A stretch of DNA of 28,138 nt, from the NCBI GenBank assembly GCA_964424715.1, contig CAYRJW010000019.1, positions 1 to 28,138 of the forward strand, given 5' to 3'. Both the position numbers and the translations under genes were made by a program. Numbering within the stretch: position 1 is the first letter of the stretch; every line of letters begins with the position of its first letter. This document shows, piece by piece, positions 14,815 to 21,521 of the stretch. The DNA comes from JAMHZE01 sp964424715 (GTDB taxonomy: Bacteria > Pseudomonadota > Alphaproteobacteria > Rickettsiales > UBA8987). The notes under the pieces were generated by a model. That model searched no databases. It was given only the letters and a program-made list of their open reading frames with translations, and was not told the origin of the DNA.

Positions 14815-16395
14815 ATGCCTATAACAGCAAGAAATCAGACCAAACTATCCGCCAAGATAACGGTAAGGCTGGCGCTTTATCTGTTACTGATATTCATTTC
14901 TGTTTCGGTCATCTCAGTATTCCTGATAGATTCCCAGCTCCACAGCGACCTCGATAAGAAAGCAAAATTCATGCTGAAATACCATATACAGTCACTCGCA
15001 AAACCGATGTGGGATATTGATGAAGTGCAGATAGACAAGATAATAAATAATATCTCAACCGAGGATTTCATAGTTAAGGTGATATTAAAAGATGAGGATA
15101 ACAAGATACTGCGCCAGGCCGGTAATCTTAATTTGACCATTGGCCCTGAAAATAGCGCTGAATATATAGATATTGACGGTCTGGAATATTATTTCCAGAA
15201 TATTACCTACGAATATAAAAATAAAAAACTTTCTCTTGGAACGCTTGAGATATATGTCGACAGCAGCACTGTTCATACATTTCTGGTAGACCTTATGGTG
15301 AAGACCATCGCGCTCGGCGGTGTGTTGCTTGCTGTTCTTATACTTATCATCAGCCGTACCATAAACAGTAGCATTAAACCAATACGCAAACTTACCACCC
15401 AGCTGAAAGATATAGATGATAAATATTCCTCAAATATCGATAATATAAAATCCGATGTGATAGAAGTTAAAGAGCTTCATGAGGCTCTGGTGAAAATGAA
15501 GAACCATTACGATTCCTATCAGGATGAGCTTGAGGAAACAGTGATAGAGCGTACACGCGAATTGCACGAATATCGCAATCATCTTGAAGAGATGGTGGAG
15601 GAACAGACCAAGGATATAATAATCGCCAAGGTCGCTGCCGAGAATGCCAACCATGCAAAAACCGAATTTCTAACGAATATGAGCCACGAACTGCGTACGC
15701 CAATGCATTCCATCATAAGCTATTCGCAGATGGGTCTGGATAAATTAGGCAGTGCTGAAAAAGAAAAACTGCAAAAATATTACGACAATATAAATAAAAG
15801 CGGCAAGCGCCTGCTTCACCTTCTGAATGATCTGCTCGATCTTTCCAAGCTGGAGGCCGGCCGGATGATACTTAATCCTGAACCTTCCGACATTAGGCAG
15901 GCCGTGGATGATATCATAATCGAGGTTGAAGCCCTGTTGCGTAACAAAAACCTGATGATAGACCAGAAAGTTGAAACTAAAGATATTACCTGTGAATTTG
16001 ATAAGGCGCGCATCTCACAAGTGCTGATGAACCTGCTTTCCAACGCTATAAAATTCACTGAGGTCGGAAAAATAATAACCATCCGTTACAGCGATAAAAA
16101 AATATTTTCCGAGGATAGCGAAGTTGACTGCCTTGAAGTTTCGGTGGAAGATAAGGGGATAGGTATCCCTGATGATGAACTGGAAAAGATATTCGATAAA
16201 TTCGTCCAGAGCAGCAAGACCAACACGGGCTCAGGTGGAACAGGTCTCGGCCTTGCTATTTGCCGTGAGATAATTACGGCCCATAAGGGAAAGATAAAAG
16301 CTGAAAATCTTAAAGAGGGTGGAGCAAGATTTGCTTTCTGCATCCCAAGGCATAATAATAAGACCAACATAGCGCCGGAGAAACAAGGTGACTGA
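14815..16395 (+). CDS. Membrane sensor histidine kinase
   Basis: A 526-residue kinase: cytoplasmic N-terminus, membrane segment about 17-38, a periplasmic domain about 40-158 with KPMWDIDEVQIDKII (resembling CHASE5-like sensor domains with a P-[LM]-W-x-x-D motif), membrane segment about 161-180, HAMP linker to about 235, an acidic coiled coil 235-280, HisKA with phospho-acceptor His291 in NMSHELRTPMHS, and HATPase with N-box QVLMNLLSNAIKFT (402-415), VEDKGIGI, and GTGLGLA. It ends without a receiver domain. It is 10 bases after the binding protein gene and overlaps the receiver-ATPase gene by 8 bases, so the three are surely one operon. The trigger is unknown; binding-protein-assisted sensing is an inference. 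Confidence 0.92.
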   Translation: MPITARNQTKLSAKITVRLALYLLLIFISVSVISVFLIDSQLHSDLDKKAKFMLKYHIQSLAKPMWDIDEVQIDKIINNISTEDFIVKVILKDEDNKILRQAGNLNLTIGPENSAEYIDIDGLEYYFQNITYEYKNKKLSLGTLEIYVDSSTVHTFLVDLMVKTIALGGVLLAVLILIISRTINSSIKPIRKLTTQLKDIDDKYSSNIDNIKSDVIEVKELHEALVKMKNHYDSYQDELEETVIERTRELHEYRNHLEEMVEEQTKDIIIAKVAAENANHAKTEFLTNMSHELRTPMHSIISYSQMGLDKLGSAEKEKLQKYYDNINKSGKRLLHLLNDLLDLSKLEAGRMILNPEPSDIRQAVDDIIIEVEALLRNKNLMIDQKVETKDITCEFDKARISQVLMNLLSNAIKFTEVGKIITIRYSDKKIFSEDSEVDCLEVSVEDKGIGIPDDELEKIFDKFVQSSKTNTGSGGTGLGLAICREIITAHKGKIKAENLKEGGARFAFCIPRHNNKTNIAPEKQGD

Positions 16396-17284
16396 GAACA
16401 TAGTTAAAAAGATTCTGATAGTTGATGACGAGGAATTCAATGTGGATATCCTCGATGAATATCTGAAAGATGCCGGGTATGAGACCATCCTCGCCAGCAA
16501 CGGCCTTGAGGCTAAATCCAAGCTTGAAGCCAACATGCCTGTAGATGCCATCGTGCTCGACAGGATGATGCCGATAATGGATGGCATGCAGTTCCTGAAA
16601 GAGATAAAATCCAAACCCATCTATAAAAATATCCCGGTGATAATGCAGACAGCCGCCGGTACTCCTGAACAGATAATAGAAGGTATCACCGCCGGGGTTT
16701 TTTATTACCTCACCAAACCATATGAAAAGATAACCTTACTTACCATCCTTAATTCCGCGCTGGAACAGAAGCTGGCACAGCACCGCATGAAGGACGAGAT
16801 GCTCACCCACAAGAACGCCATAAAATTAATGGAACATGGCAGGTTCATTTTCAGGACCATGGAGGAAGCAAAATATGTATCCTTTACCGTAGCCAACGCT
16901 TTCACTGACCCTGACAAGGTATTATTTGGTTTGAACGAACTTACAATTAACGCAGTAGAGCATGGTAATTTGGGAATAACATTTGAAGAAAAAAGAAATC
17001 TTATATCCGCCGGCCACTGGCATGATGAAATAAGTGCCCGTCTTAAATCTCCTGTATATTCAGGCCGATTCGTGACCCTTACATTTGATACTTTTCCCGC
17101 GTATTATGAGATAAGGATAAAAGATATGGGCACCGGTTTTGATTGCCAGCAATTCATGAATTTCGACCCCTCCCGCCTAACAGACCCTAATGGCCGCGGT
17201 ATAGCAATGTCCAAGATGTATTCTTTCGACGAAATGCAATATCTCGGCAATGGCAACGAAGTTGTTTGTAAGATAAAAAGATAG
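16388..17284 (+). CDS. Response regulator fused to RsbW-like ATPase domain
   Basis: A 298-residue protein starting at GTG 16388, inside the end of the kinase gene. Residues 7-125 form a receiver domain with acidic pair Asp13/Asp14, phospho-acceptor Asp58 (VLDRMMP), Thr88 and Lys110. After a helical linker (125-150), residues 150-298 form a GHKL-type ATPase of the RsbW/SpoIIAB (HATPase_c_2) kind: N-box NELTINAVEHGNLG (183-196), the insert FEEKRNLISAGHWHDEI, G1 box KDMGTGFD (245-252) and the GRGIAMSKM lid (269-277). No DNA-binding or PP2C domain is present. Such proteins phosphorylate anti-anti-sigma (STAS) partners in studied systems; no STAS or sigma gene is in the window. The upstream kinase is the expected phosphodonor. 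Confidence 0.9.
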   Translation: MTENIVKKILIVDDEEFNVDILDEYLKDAGYETILASNGLEAKSKLEANMPVDAIVLDRMMPIMDGMQFLKEIKSKPIYKNIPVIMQTAAGTPEQIIEGITAGVFYYLTKPYEKITLLTILNSALEQKLAQHRMKDEMLTHKNAIKLMEHGRFIFRTMEEAKYVSFTVANAFTDPDKVLFGLNELTINAVEHGNLGITFEEKRNLISAGHWHDEISARLKSPVYSGRFVTLTFDTFPAYYEIRIKDMGTGFDCQQFMNFDPSRLTDPNGRGIAMSKMYSFDEMQYLGNGNEVVCKIKR

Positions 17285-17626
17285 TTATTTCAGCAGATCT
17301 TTCTGCTTCAGTAATTCCTGTAACTCGCCGCTCAGGAACATCTCTTTGGTAATGTCACAACCGCCGATGAACTCGCCTTTTATGTATATCTGCGGAATGG
17401 TAGGCCAGTTGCTGAATTCCTTTACACCCTGGCGCAGCTCTTCATTTTCAAGGATATTATAATCCACAAAATCAACGCCGAGATTATTGAATATATTCAC
17501 CACTGCCCCGGAAAACCCGCACATCGGAAACTTCTTGGTGCCTTTCATAAAGATCACCACATCGTTATTATCCACAGTTTCCTTGATGAATTCCTGTATG
17601 TTACCTTCTCTTTGAGTGTCAGACAT
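17285..17626 (-). CDS. grxD: Monothiol CGFS glutaredoxin (Grx4 type)
   Basis: A 113-residue glutaredoxin with the CGFS motif at 36-39 (FPMCGFSGAVV), the GSH-binding WPTIPQIYIKGEFIGG segment and a GGCD turn. CGFS glutaredoxins bind a bridging [2Fe-2S] cluster with glutathione and pass it to targets, commonly in a complex with BolA. The partner gene bolA is directly upstream (12-base gap), the usual alphaproteobacterial pairing. Its stop codon abuts that of the receiver-ATPase gene on the other strand. Confidence 0.95.
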   Translation of the reverse strand: MSDTQREGNIQEFIKETVDNNDVVIFMKGTKKFPMCGFSGAVVNIFNNLGVDFVDYNILENEELRQGVKEFSNWPTIPQIYIKGEFIGGCDITKEMFLSGELQELLKQKDLLK

Positions 17627-17638
17627 TTTTATCTCCTG

Positions 17639-17860
17639 TTAATTGCTTATGGTCTTAATGGATAATGCGTGAATGTTCAATTCCTTAACTGCGTCAGTTA
17701 CCATACGGTGCTGTTCTATCCGGCTTTTGCCCTGAAAAAGCGCTGATCTTACAGTGGCTTCCCAATGGTCATCATCACCCGTTAGTGCAATAAGCGATAC
17801 TTCCGAACCGGGAAATGACCGCTGTAATATATCCTGTAAAACTTCTCTCTTAACCGGCAT
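17639..17860 (-). CDS. bolA: BolA family protein
   Basis: BolA proteins form [2Fe-2S]-bridged heterodimers with monothiol glutaredoxins and affect iron homeostasis and cell shape. The 73 residues from the chosen start contain the family core: LQRSFPGSEVSLIAL, HWEATVRSALFQGKSRIEQHRMV with the conserved His, and LNIHALSIKT. An upstream in-frame ATG at 17917 would add 19 residues unlike the family and end 6 bases from the divergent ispH start, so I place the start at 17860. It is immediately upstream of grxD in the same transcript. Confidence 0.9.
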   Translation of the reverse strand: MPVKREVLQDILQRSFPGSEVSLIALTGDDDHWEATVRSALFQGKSRIEQHRMVTDAVKELNIHALSIKTISN

Positions 17861-17923
17861 AAAATATTGATTAAATGGTTTTAAAGGCTTATTTAGTCTT
17901 AACAAACTAAAAATCAACAGTTA

Positions 17924-18856
17924 ATGCAAATAATATTAGCACAGCCACGCGGTTTCTGCGCCGGGGTAGATAGGGCGATAGAGATAGTTGAAAGGGCCAT
18001 TGAAGTATATGGTGCGCCGGTCTATGTACGGCACGAGATAGTGCATAACAAATTCGTTGTTGAGGATCTCAAAAGCAAAGGTGCCATATTCGTGAAGGAG
18101 CTTTCCGAGATACCTGAAGGTGCCGTCACCATATTCTCTGCCCACGGTGTTTCCGAGGCTGTTGAGCTGGAAGCCAAGTACCGCAATCTTCCGGTGATGG
18201 ATGCTACATGTCCTTTAGTAACAAAGGTTCACAAGCAGGCGATCAAGAATGAAAATGAAGGCCGCCAGATAATCCTGATTGGCCACGCTGGCCACCCGGA
18301 AGTGGAAGGAACATCCGGCCGCGTAAAGGGCGGAGTGCTGCTGGTGCAGAATGCAGAGGATGTAAAAGGTTTGAAAGTGAATGATGATAACAACCTTTCC
18401 TACGTAACGCAGACAACTCTTAGTCTCACCGAAACAAAAGGCATAATAGCCGCGCTGAAAGAGCGCTTCCCGAACATCACCGGCCCTGAGACCAAGGATA
18501 TCTGTTACGCCACCCAGAACCGCCAGGACGCAGTAAGCATGCTCGCCCCGCAGGTTGATCTGCTGCTGGTGGTAGGTGCGAAGAACAGCTCCAACTCCAA
18601 CCGCCTGAAAGACCTTGGTGATGAACTCGGTACCACATCATACCTGATAGATAGCGCTGATAACATAGAGCCTAAATGGCTTGAGAACATAAGCACCATC
18701 GGTCTTACCGCCGGTGCCTCCGCCCCGGAAGTGCTGGTTCAGCAAGTGATAGACCGCATCAGGTCCTTCCATCCTAATGCCGAAGTTAAGACCATGGATG
18801 GCATAATCGAGAACGTGAACTTCCACCTGCCAAAAGCCCTGCGTAAGGTCGGTTAA
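17924..18856 (+). CDS. ispH: 4-hydroxy-3-methylbut-2-enyl diphosphate reductase
   Basis: IspH is the last enzyme of the MEP pathway and yields IPP and DMAPP by reductive dehydroxylation at a [4Fe-4S] cluster. The 310-residue protein has the three cluster cysteines in RGFCAGVDRAI (Cys12), MDATCPLVTKVH and DICYATQNRQDAV, the substrate histidines in VRHEIVHNKFVV and FSAHGVSE, and TAGASAPEVLVQQVI near the end. Length is normal. It is divergent from bolA; the intergenic region is only 63 bases. Its use of a plant-type MEP enzyme is ordinary for alphaproteobacteria. Confidence 0.97.
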   Translation: MQIILAQPRGFCAGVDRAIEIVERAIEVYGAPVYVRHEIVHNKFVVEDLKSKGAIFVKELSEIPEGAVTIFSAHGVSEAVELEAKYRNLPVMDATCPLVTKVHKQAIKNENEGRQIILIGHAGHPEVEGTSGRVKGGVLLVQNAEDVKGLKVNDDNNLSYVTQTTLSLTETKGIIAALKERFPNITGPETKDICYATQNRQDAVSMLAPQVDLLLVVGAKNSSNSNRLKDLGDELGTTSYLIDSADNIEPKWLENISTIGLTAGASAPEVLVQQVIDRIRSFHPNAEVKTMDGIIENVNFHLPKALRKVG

Positions 18857-18860
18857 ACTA

Positions 18861-18890
18861 TTGCCTTCTTATATAAAACTACTATTTATA
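18861..18890 (+). promoter_or_regulatory. Candidate promoter of the SRP RNA gene
   Basis: TTGCCT at 18861-18866 and TTTATA at 18885-18890 are spaced by 18 bases in an AT-rich stretch right after ispH. The predicted start (about 18896-18898) matches the first paired base of the RNA described next. Confidence 0.45.
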
Positions 18891-18895
18891 TAAAC

Positions 18896-18986
18896 GAAGG
18901 TTGGTGGCGGGCGTGTCAGTTCGCCAACCCGGACAGGGGCGAAAGCCAGCATCCGTAACGAATCGAGCGAGTCGCTGCCAATCTTC
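18896..18986 (+). ncRNA. ffs: Small signal recognition particle RNA (4.5S type)
   Basis: This is the RNA scaffold that binds Ffh and targets nascent membrane proteins. The apical domain at 18930-18955 has the SRP arrangement: stem CGGA/UCCG, then the asymmetric loop strands CAGG and AGCA, then GGC-GAAA-GCC with a GNRA tetraloop, matching the 4.5S CAGG...GGAA...AGCA core bound by the Ffh M domain. The ends close in a 15-bp helix, 18896-18910 with 18972-18986 (four G-U pairs, no mismatch). The length of about 91 nt fits small bacterial SRP RNAs. There is no intrinsic terminator before ubiG, whose ATG lies 17 bases downstream. Identified from structure by eye, without a covariance search. Confidence 0.88.
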
Positions 18987-19003
18987 ACTTTAAAGTTAGA
19001 ACC

Positions 19004-19744
19004 ATGAACCAGACCGCACCAAGCATAAATACCGAAGAAGTGGAAAAATTCTCCCGCATGGCAGAGGACTGGTGGAACCCGAACGGCAAGTTCAAACCCC
19101 TTCACAAATTCAACCCGGTTCGCTTAAAATATATCCGCGATAAACTGGCAGAATATTTCCAGTTACCAGTTACCAGTAACCAGTTACTAAAAGGCCTTAC
19201 CATTCTTGACATCGGCTGCGGCGGAGGGTTACTATCTGTTCCTCTCACTCGCCTTGGCGCAACGGTGACAGGTATAGATGCCTCAGAAAAAAATATAAAC
19301 ATTGCCCGCATCCATGCCGGAAAAGAAGATCTAAATATTGAATATATAAATACTTCCGCCGAAGAACTCGCCGCCACCGGCCGCCAGTTCGATGTTGTGC
19401 TGAACATGGAAGTTATTGAACATGTCGCCGATGTAACAAGCTTCATGCAAGCCTCCGCGCAGCTTCTTAAGCCAAACGGCCTGATGCTGGTCGCAACATT
19501 GAACCGCACTCTTAAATCATTCGCCTTCGCCATAGTCGGCGCTGAATATATAATGCGCTGGCTTCCGGCCGGTACGCATGACTGGAAAAAATTCCTGAAA
19601 CCGCACGAGATAAACGAGCAGTTTGAGAAGAACAACATCAAATTGGTTGAATCAAAAGGCGTAAAATTCAATCCTGTCCGGGATGAGTTTTCGCTGGATA
19701 ATGACTTAAGCGTTAATTTCATGATGCTTGGTAAAAAACTTTAA
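19004..19744 (+). CDS. ubiG: Ubiquinone biosynthesis O-methyltransferase
   Basis: UbiG performs the SAM-dependent O-methylations of ubiquinone synthesis. The 246-residue class I methyltransferase begins with the family's EVEKFSRMAEDWWNPNGKFKPLH motif, has SAM motif I LDIGCGGGLLSVPLTRLGA, GIDASEKNI, and VVLNMEVIEHV, and the downstream HDWKKFLKPHEI. The segment between the helical N-terminus and motif I (FQLPVTSNQLLKG) is encoded by four 7-bp repeat units (19159-19186), an apparent in-frame capture of repeat DNA at a variable surface position. ATG 19004 is 17 bases after the SRP RNA. Confidence 0.95.
   Translation: MNQTAPSINTEEVEKFSRMAEDWWNPNGKFKPLHKFNPVRLKYIRDKLAEYFQLPVTSNQLLKGLTILDIGCGGGLLSVPLTRLGATVTGIDASEKNINIARIHAGKEDLNIEYINTSAEELAATGRQFDVVLNMEVIEHVADVTSFMQASAQLLKPNGLMLVATLNRTLKSFAFAIVGAEYIMRWLPAGTHDWKKFLKPHEINEQFEKNNIKLVESKGVKFNPVRDEFSLDNDLSVNFMMLGKKL
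19159..19186. repeat. Four 7-bp repeat units inside the ubiG coding region
   Basis: CCAGTTA, CCAGTTA, CCAGTAA, CCAGTTA in exact 7-base register, followed by CTAA. The unit resembles the minus-strand reading of the other arrays (GTTACCA rotated). It encodes QLPVTSNQL within UbiG without a stop codon in the used frame. Confidence 0.75.
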
Positions 19745-19752
19745 TTACTATA

Positions 19753-19879
19753 CTTCCCCTCGCCCCTTGGGGGAGAGGGGGGGGTGAGGGGTTCGTGCCG
19801 TTAATCACCCTCACCAAGATTTTCTAAGTTCACTTCGTTCACTAAGAAAATCTGTCCTCTACCCTCTAGGGAGAGGGAA
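19753..19879. repeat. Multi-hairpin C/G-rich intergenic repeat element
   Basis: It fills most of the 166 bases between the convergent ubiG and oxyR. Three or four stem-loops can be drawn: CCCCTC...GAGGGG in 19756-19780, GGTGAGGG with CCCTCACC (about 19783-19814), AGATTTTCT with AGAAAATCT (about 19818-19852), and a CCTCTACCCTCTAGGGAGAGG stem at 19856-19876. Elements of this look (CCCCTTGGGGGAGAGGGG) recur in many bacterial genomes. It may also act as a bidirectional terminator, although no T-run follows. Confidence 0.7.
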
Positions 19880-19910
19880 AAATTGGTGGTTTATATAAAA
19901 AATAAAAACT

Positions 19911-20792
19911 TTAGTTTTTAATTTTCTCTATTAAATTCTTAAATAACTCTCCGCGCACATTTTCTTTACGCCATACCAGCGCTATCTCGCGGTTGGCCTT
20001 TTCTCCGGCTTCGAAAGAGATGTAATTTATGCCGTCATTATCCTTGCGGGCGAGGGCGGGCATCAGGGTAAGGCCCATGCCGTTGGATACCATGTTGCGC
20101 AGGGTCTCGAGGCTGGTGGCGCGGAAGGTCTTGTTCTCGGTGGCGCCGCTTACCTTGCAGACCTGCAATGCATGTTCGCGCAGGCAGTGGCCTTCTTCCA
20201 GTAGCAGCAGTTTCTGGTCGCGGATATCGTTAAGCGAAACTTTTTCTTTTTTAAAGCGCATCATGCCGCCCTGAACTGTTTTTGGAGCGGCGAGGAAGAA
20301 TTTTTCGGTGAATATTTTTTTCACTACAAACTGGCTGTCTTTTACCGGCAGGGCCAGAAAGGCGGCGTCTATCTCGCCATTTTTCAGCATCTCGATAAGT
20401 TTTTCGGTCTTTTCTTCGATAAGGTAAACATTCAGCGCCGGGAAAATCCTTGTGATGATAGGAACTATCTTCGGGAAATAATATGGCGCAAGCGTAGGGA
20501 ACGCGCCAAGCCTGATATCGCCGGAAAGCGGATTGCGGAAATTGGCGGAGGTCTTTATTATCTCATCGGAAAGTTTTAAGATGCTGCGGGCCTTTTCCAC
20601 TATCAGTTTCCCGGCGGTGGTGAGCATGATGTTACGGTGGTTGCGCTCGATCAGTTTTACCTGCAGGAGATCTTCCAGCTTTTTGATCTGCATGGACAGG
20701 GTTGGCTGGGAAATAAAGCATGCCTCCGCGGCCTTGCGGAAGCTCTTATATTCCTCAACCGCTACTAAGTATTTGAGATCTTTCAGGTTCAT
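19911..20792 (-). CDS. oxyR: Peroxide-sensing LysR-type regulator OxyR
   Basis: A LysR-family activator of 293 residues. The winged helix is at the N-terminus (MNLKDLKYLVAVEEYKSFRK, SQPTLSMQIKKLED), followed by a two-lobed sensor domain. The redox pair is present in EEGHCLREHALQVC: the two cysteines are 9 residues apart, as Cys199 and Cys208 of E. coli OxyR, so disulfide activation by H2O2 is expected. The open frame has ATG at 20801 as well, giving three extra residues; the start at 20792 matches the E. coli N-terminus better. It is divergent from ahpC, with an OxyR-like site 14-50 bases upstream of its start, implying self-regulation. Confidence 0.94.
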   Translation of the reverse strand: MNLKDLKYLVAVEEYKSFRKAAEACFISQPTLSMQIKKLEDLLQVKLIERNHRNIMLTTAGKLIVEKARSILKLSDEIIKTSANFRNPLSGDIRLGAFPTLAPYYFPKIVPIITRIFPALNVYLIEEKTEKLIEMLKNGEIDAAFLALPVKDSQFVVKKIFTEKFFLAAPKTVQGGMMRFKKEKVSLNDIRDQKLLLLEEGHCLREHALQVCKVSGATENKTFRATSLETLRNMVSNGMGLTLMPALARKDNDGINYISFEAGEKANREIALVWRKENVRGELFKNLIEKIKN

Positions 20793-20814
20793 ACAGCTCA
20801 TTATAATTTAATTG

Positions 20815-20851
20815 ATAGCTTTTGTCTATCAAAATAATATAATCAATTGAT
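20815..20851. promoter_or_regulatory. OxyR operator between oxyR and ahpC
   Basis: The established OxyR site is four tetranucleotides at 7-base spacing, ATAG-n7-CTAT-n7-ATAG-n7-CTAT. Here ATAG (20815-20818), CTAT (20826-20829), ATAT (20837-20840) and TGAT (20848-20851) occur at exactly that spacing: 4/4, 4/4, 3/4 and 2/4 matches. The position, upstream of the oxyR start and next to the ahpC -35 region, fits activation of ahpC and repression of oxyR. Confidence 0.8.
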
Positions 20852-20880
20852 TATACTTATCGGTAGCAAAGTAGTATAAA
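20852..20880 (+). promoter_or_regulatory. Candidate OxyR-dependent ahpC promoter
   Basis: TATAAA at 20875-20880 is a good -10 box; 17 bases upstream the -35 position (20852-20857, TATACT) is poor, as expected for an activator-dependent promoter, and it directly adjoins the OxyR operator. The leader would be about 83 bases and contains a near-perfect palindrome at 20901-20920. Confidence 0.5.
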
Positions 20881-20969
20881 ATAGAAGTATGACGAAGTAA
20901 CTTGTAAAAATTTTCACAAGACTTAGATTACGACTACTAAAATTATAAACAATAAAAGGAGAAAATACC

Positions 20970-21509
20970 ATGTTAGGAGTAGGAGCAAAATTCCCTCAAT
21001 TTAAGGTTAAAGCAACGGTATCTAATGATATCAATACTGCTTTTAAAGATATTGATAACAACACATATAAAGGCAAATGGCTGGTAGTATTCTTCTACCC
21101 GAAAGATTTCACTTTCGTATGCCCTACTGAAATTGCAGAGTTCGGCAAACTTACTAAAGATTTCGCTGACCGTGATGCGCAGGTTCTTGGCGCTTCCGTT
21201 GATAGCGAATTCGTTCACCTTGCCTGGAGGAAAGACCATAAAGATCTAAACAATCTGCCATTCCCTCTACTTGCGGATTTCAAGCGTGAACTAAGTTATA
21301 GCCTAGGAATCATCGATGCGGAAGGGGGCTACTCGCAACGCGCTACATATATAGTTGACCCGAACGGCGTTATCCGTTTTGTTTATGTTACCGAAGGCAA
21401 AGTTGGCCGTAACCCGGCTGAAGTGCTGCGCGTACTTGATGCGCTGCAGTCCGATGAACTGTGCCCGTGCAACTGGAAGAAAGGCGACGCGCCACTTAAG
21501 GCTGCCTGA
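20970..21509 (+). CDS. ahpC: Alkyl hydroperoxide reductase subunit C (peroxiredoxin)
   Basis: A 2-Cys peroxiredoxin of 179 residues that reduces H2O2, organic peroxides and peroxynitrite. The peroxidatic Cys51 sits in DFTFVCPTEIAEF, with the arginine of the peroxide site in the later conserved strand. The C-terminus DELCPCNWKKGD supplies resolving cysteines (165, 167) and resembles the mycobacterial AhpC type, which is reduced through AhpD. That partner is the next gene, and no ahpF is present. The ribosome binding site AAGGAG (20956-20961) is strong, 8 bases before ATG. Confidence 0.95.
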   Translation: MLGVGAKFPQFKVKATVSNDINTAFKDIDNNTYKGKWLVVFFYPKDFTFVCPTEIAEFGKLTKDFADRDAQVLGASVDSEFVHLAWRKDHKDLNNLPFPLLADFKRELSYSLGIIDAEGGYSQRATYIVDPNGVIRFVYVTEGKVGRNPAEVLRVLDALQSDELCPCNWKKGDAPLKAA

Positions 21510-21521
21510 TAATAGAGTGGT

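Noticed and set aside
17861..17917. Longer BolA start
   Set aside because: Adds 19 residues not found in BolA and leaves only 6 bases to the ispH start; MPVKREVLQDIL at 17860 fits the family.
18896..18986. A SAM-binding riboswitch upstream of the methyltransferase ubiG
   Set aside because: The CAGG/GAAA/AGCA apical loop and 15-bp closing helix fit SRP RNA, whereas I see no pseudoknot typical of the SAM-II or SAM-V types.
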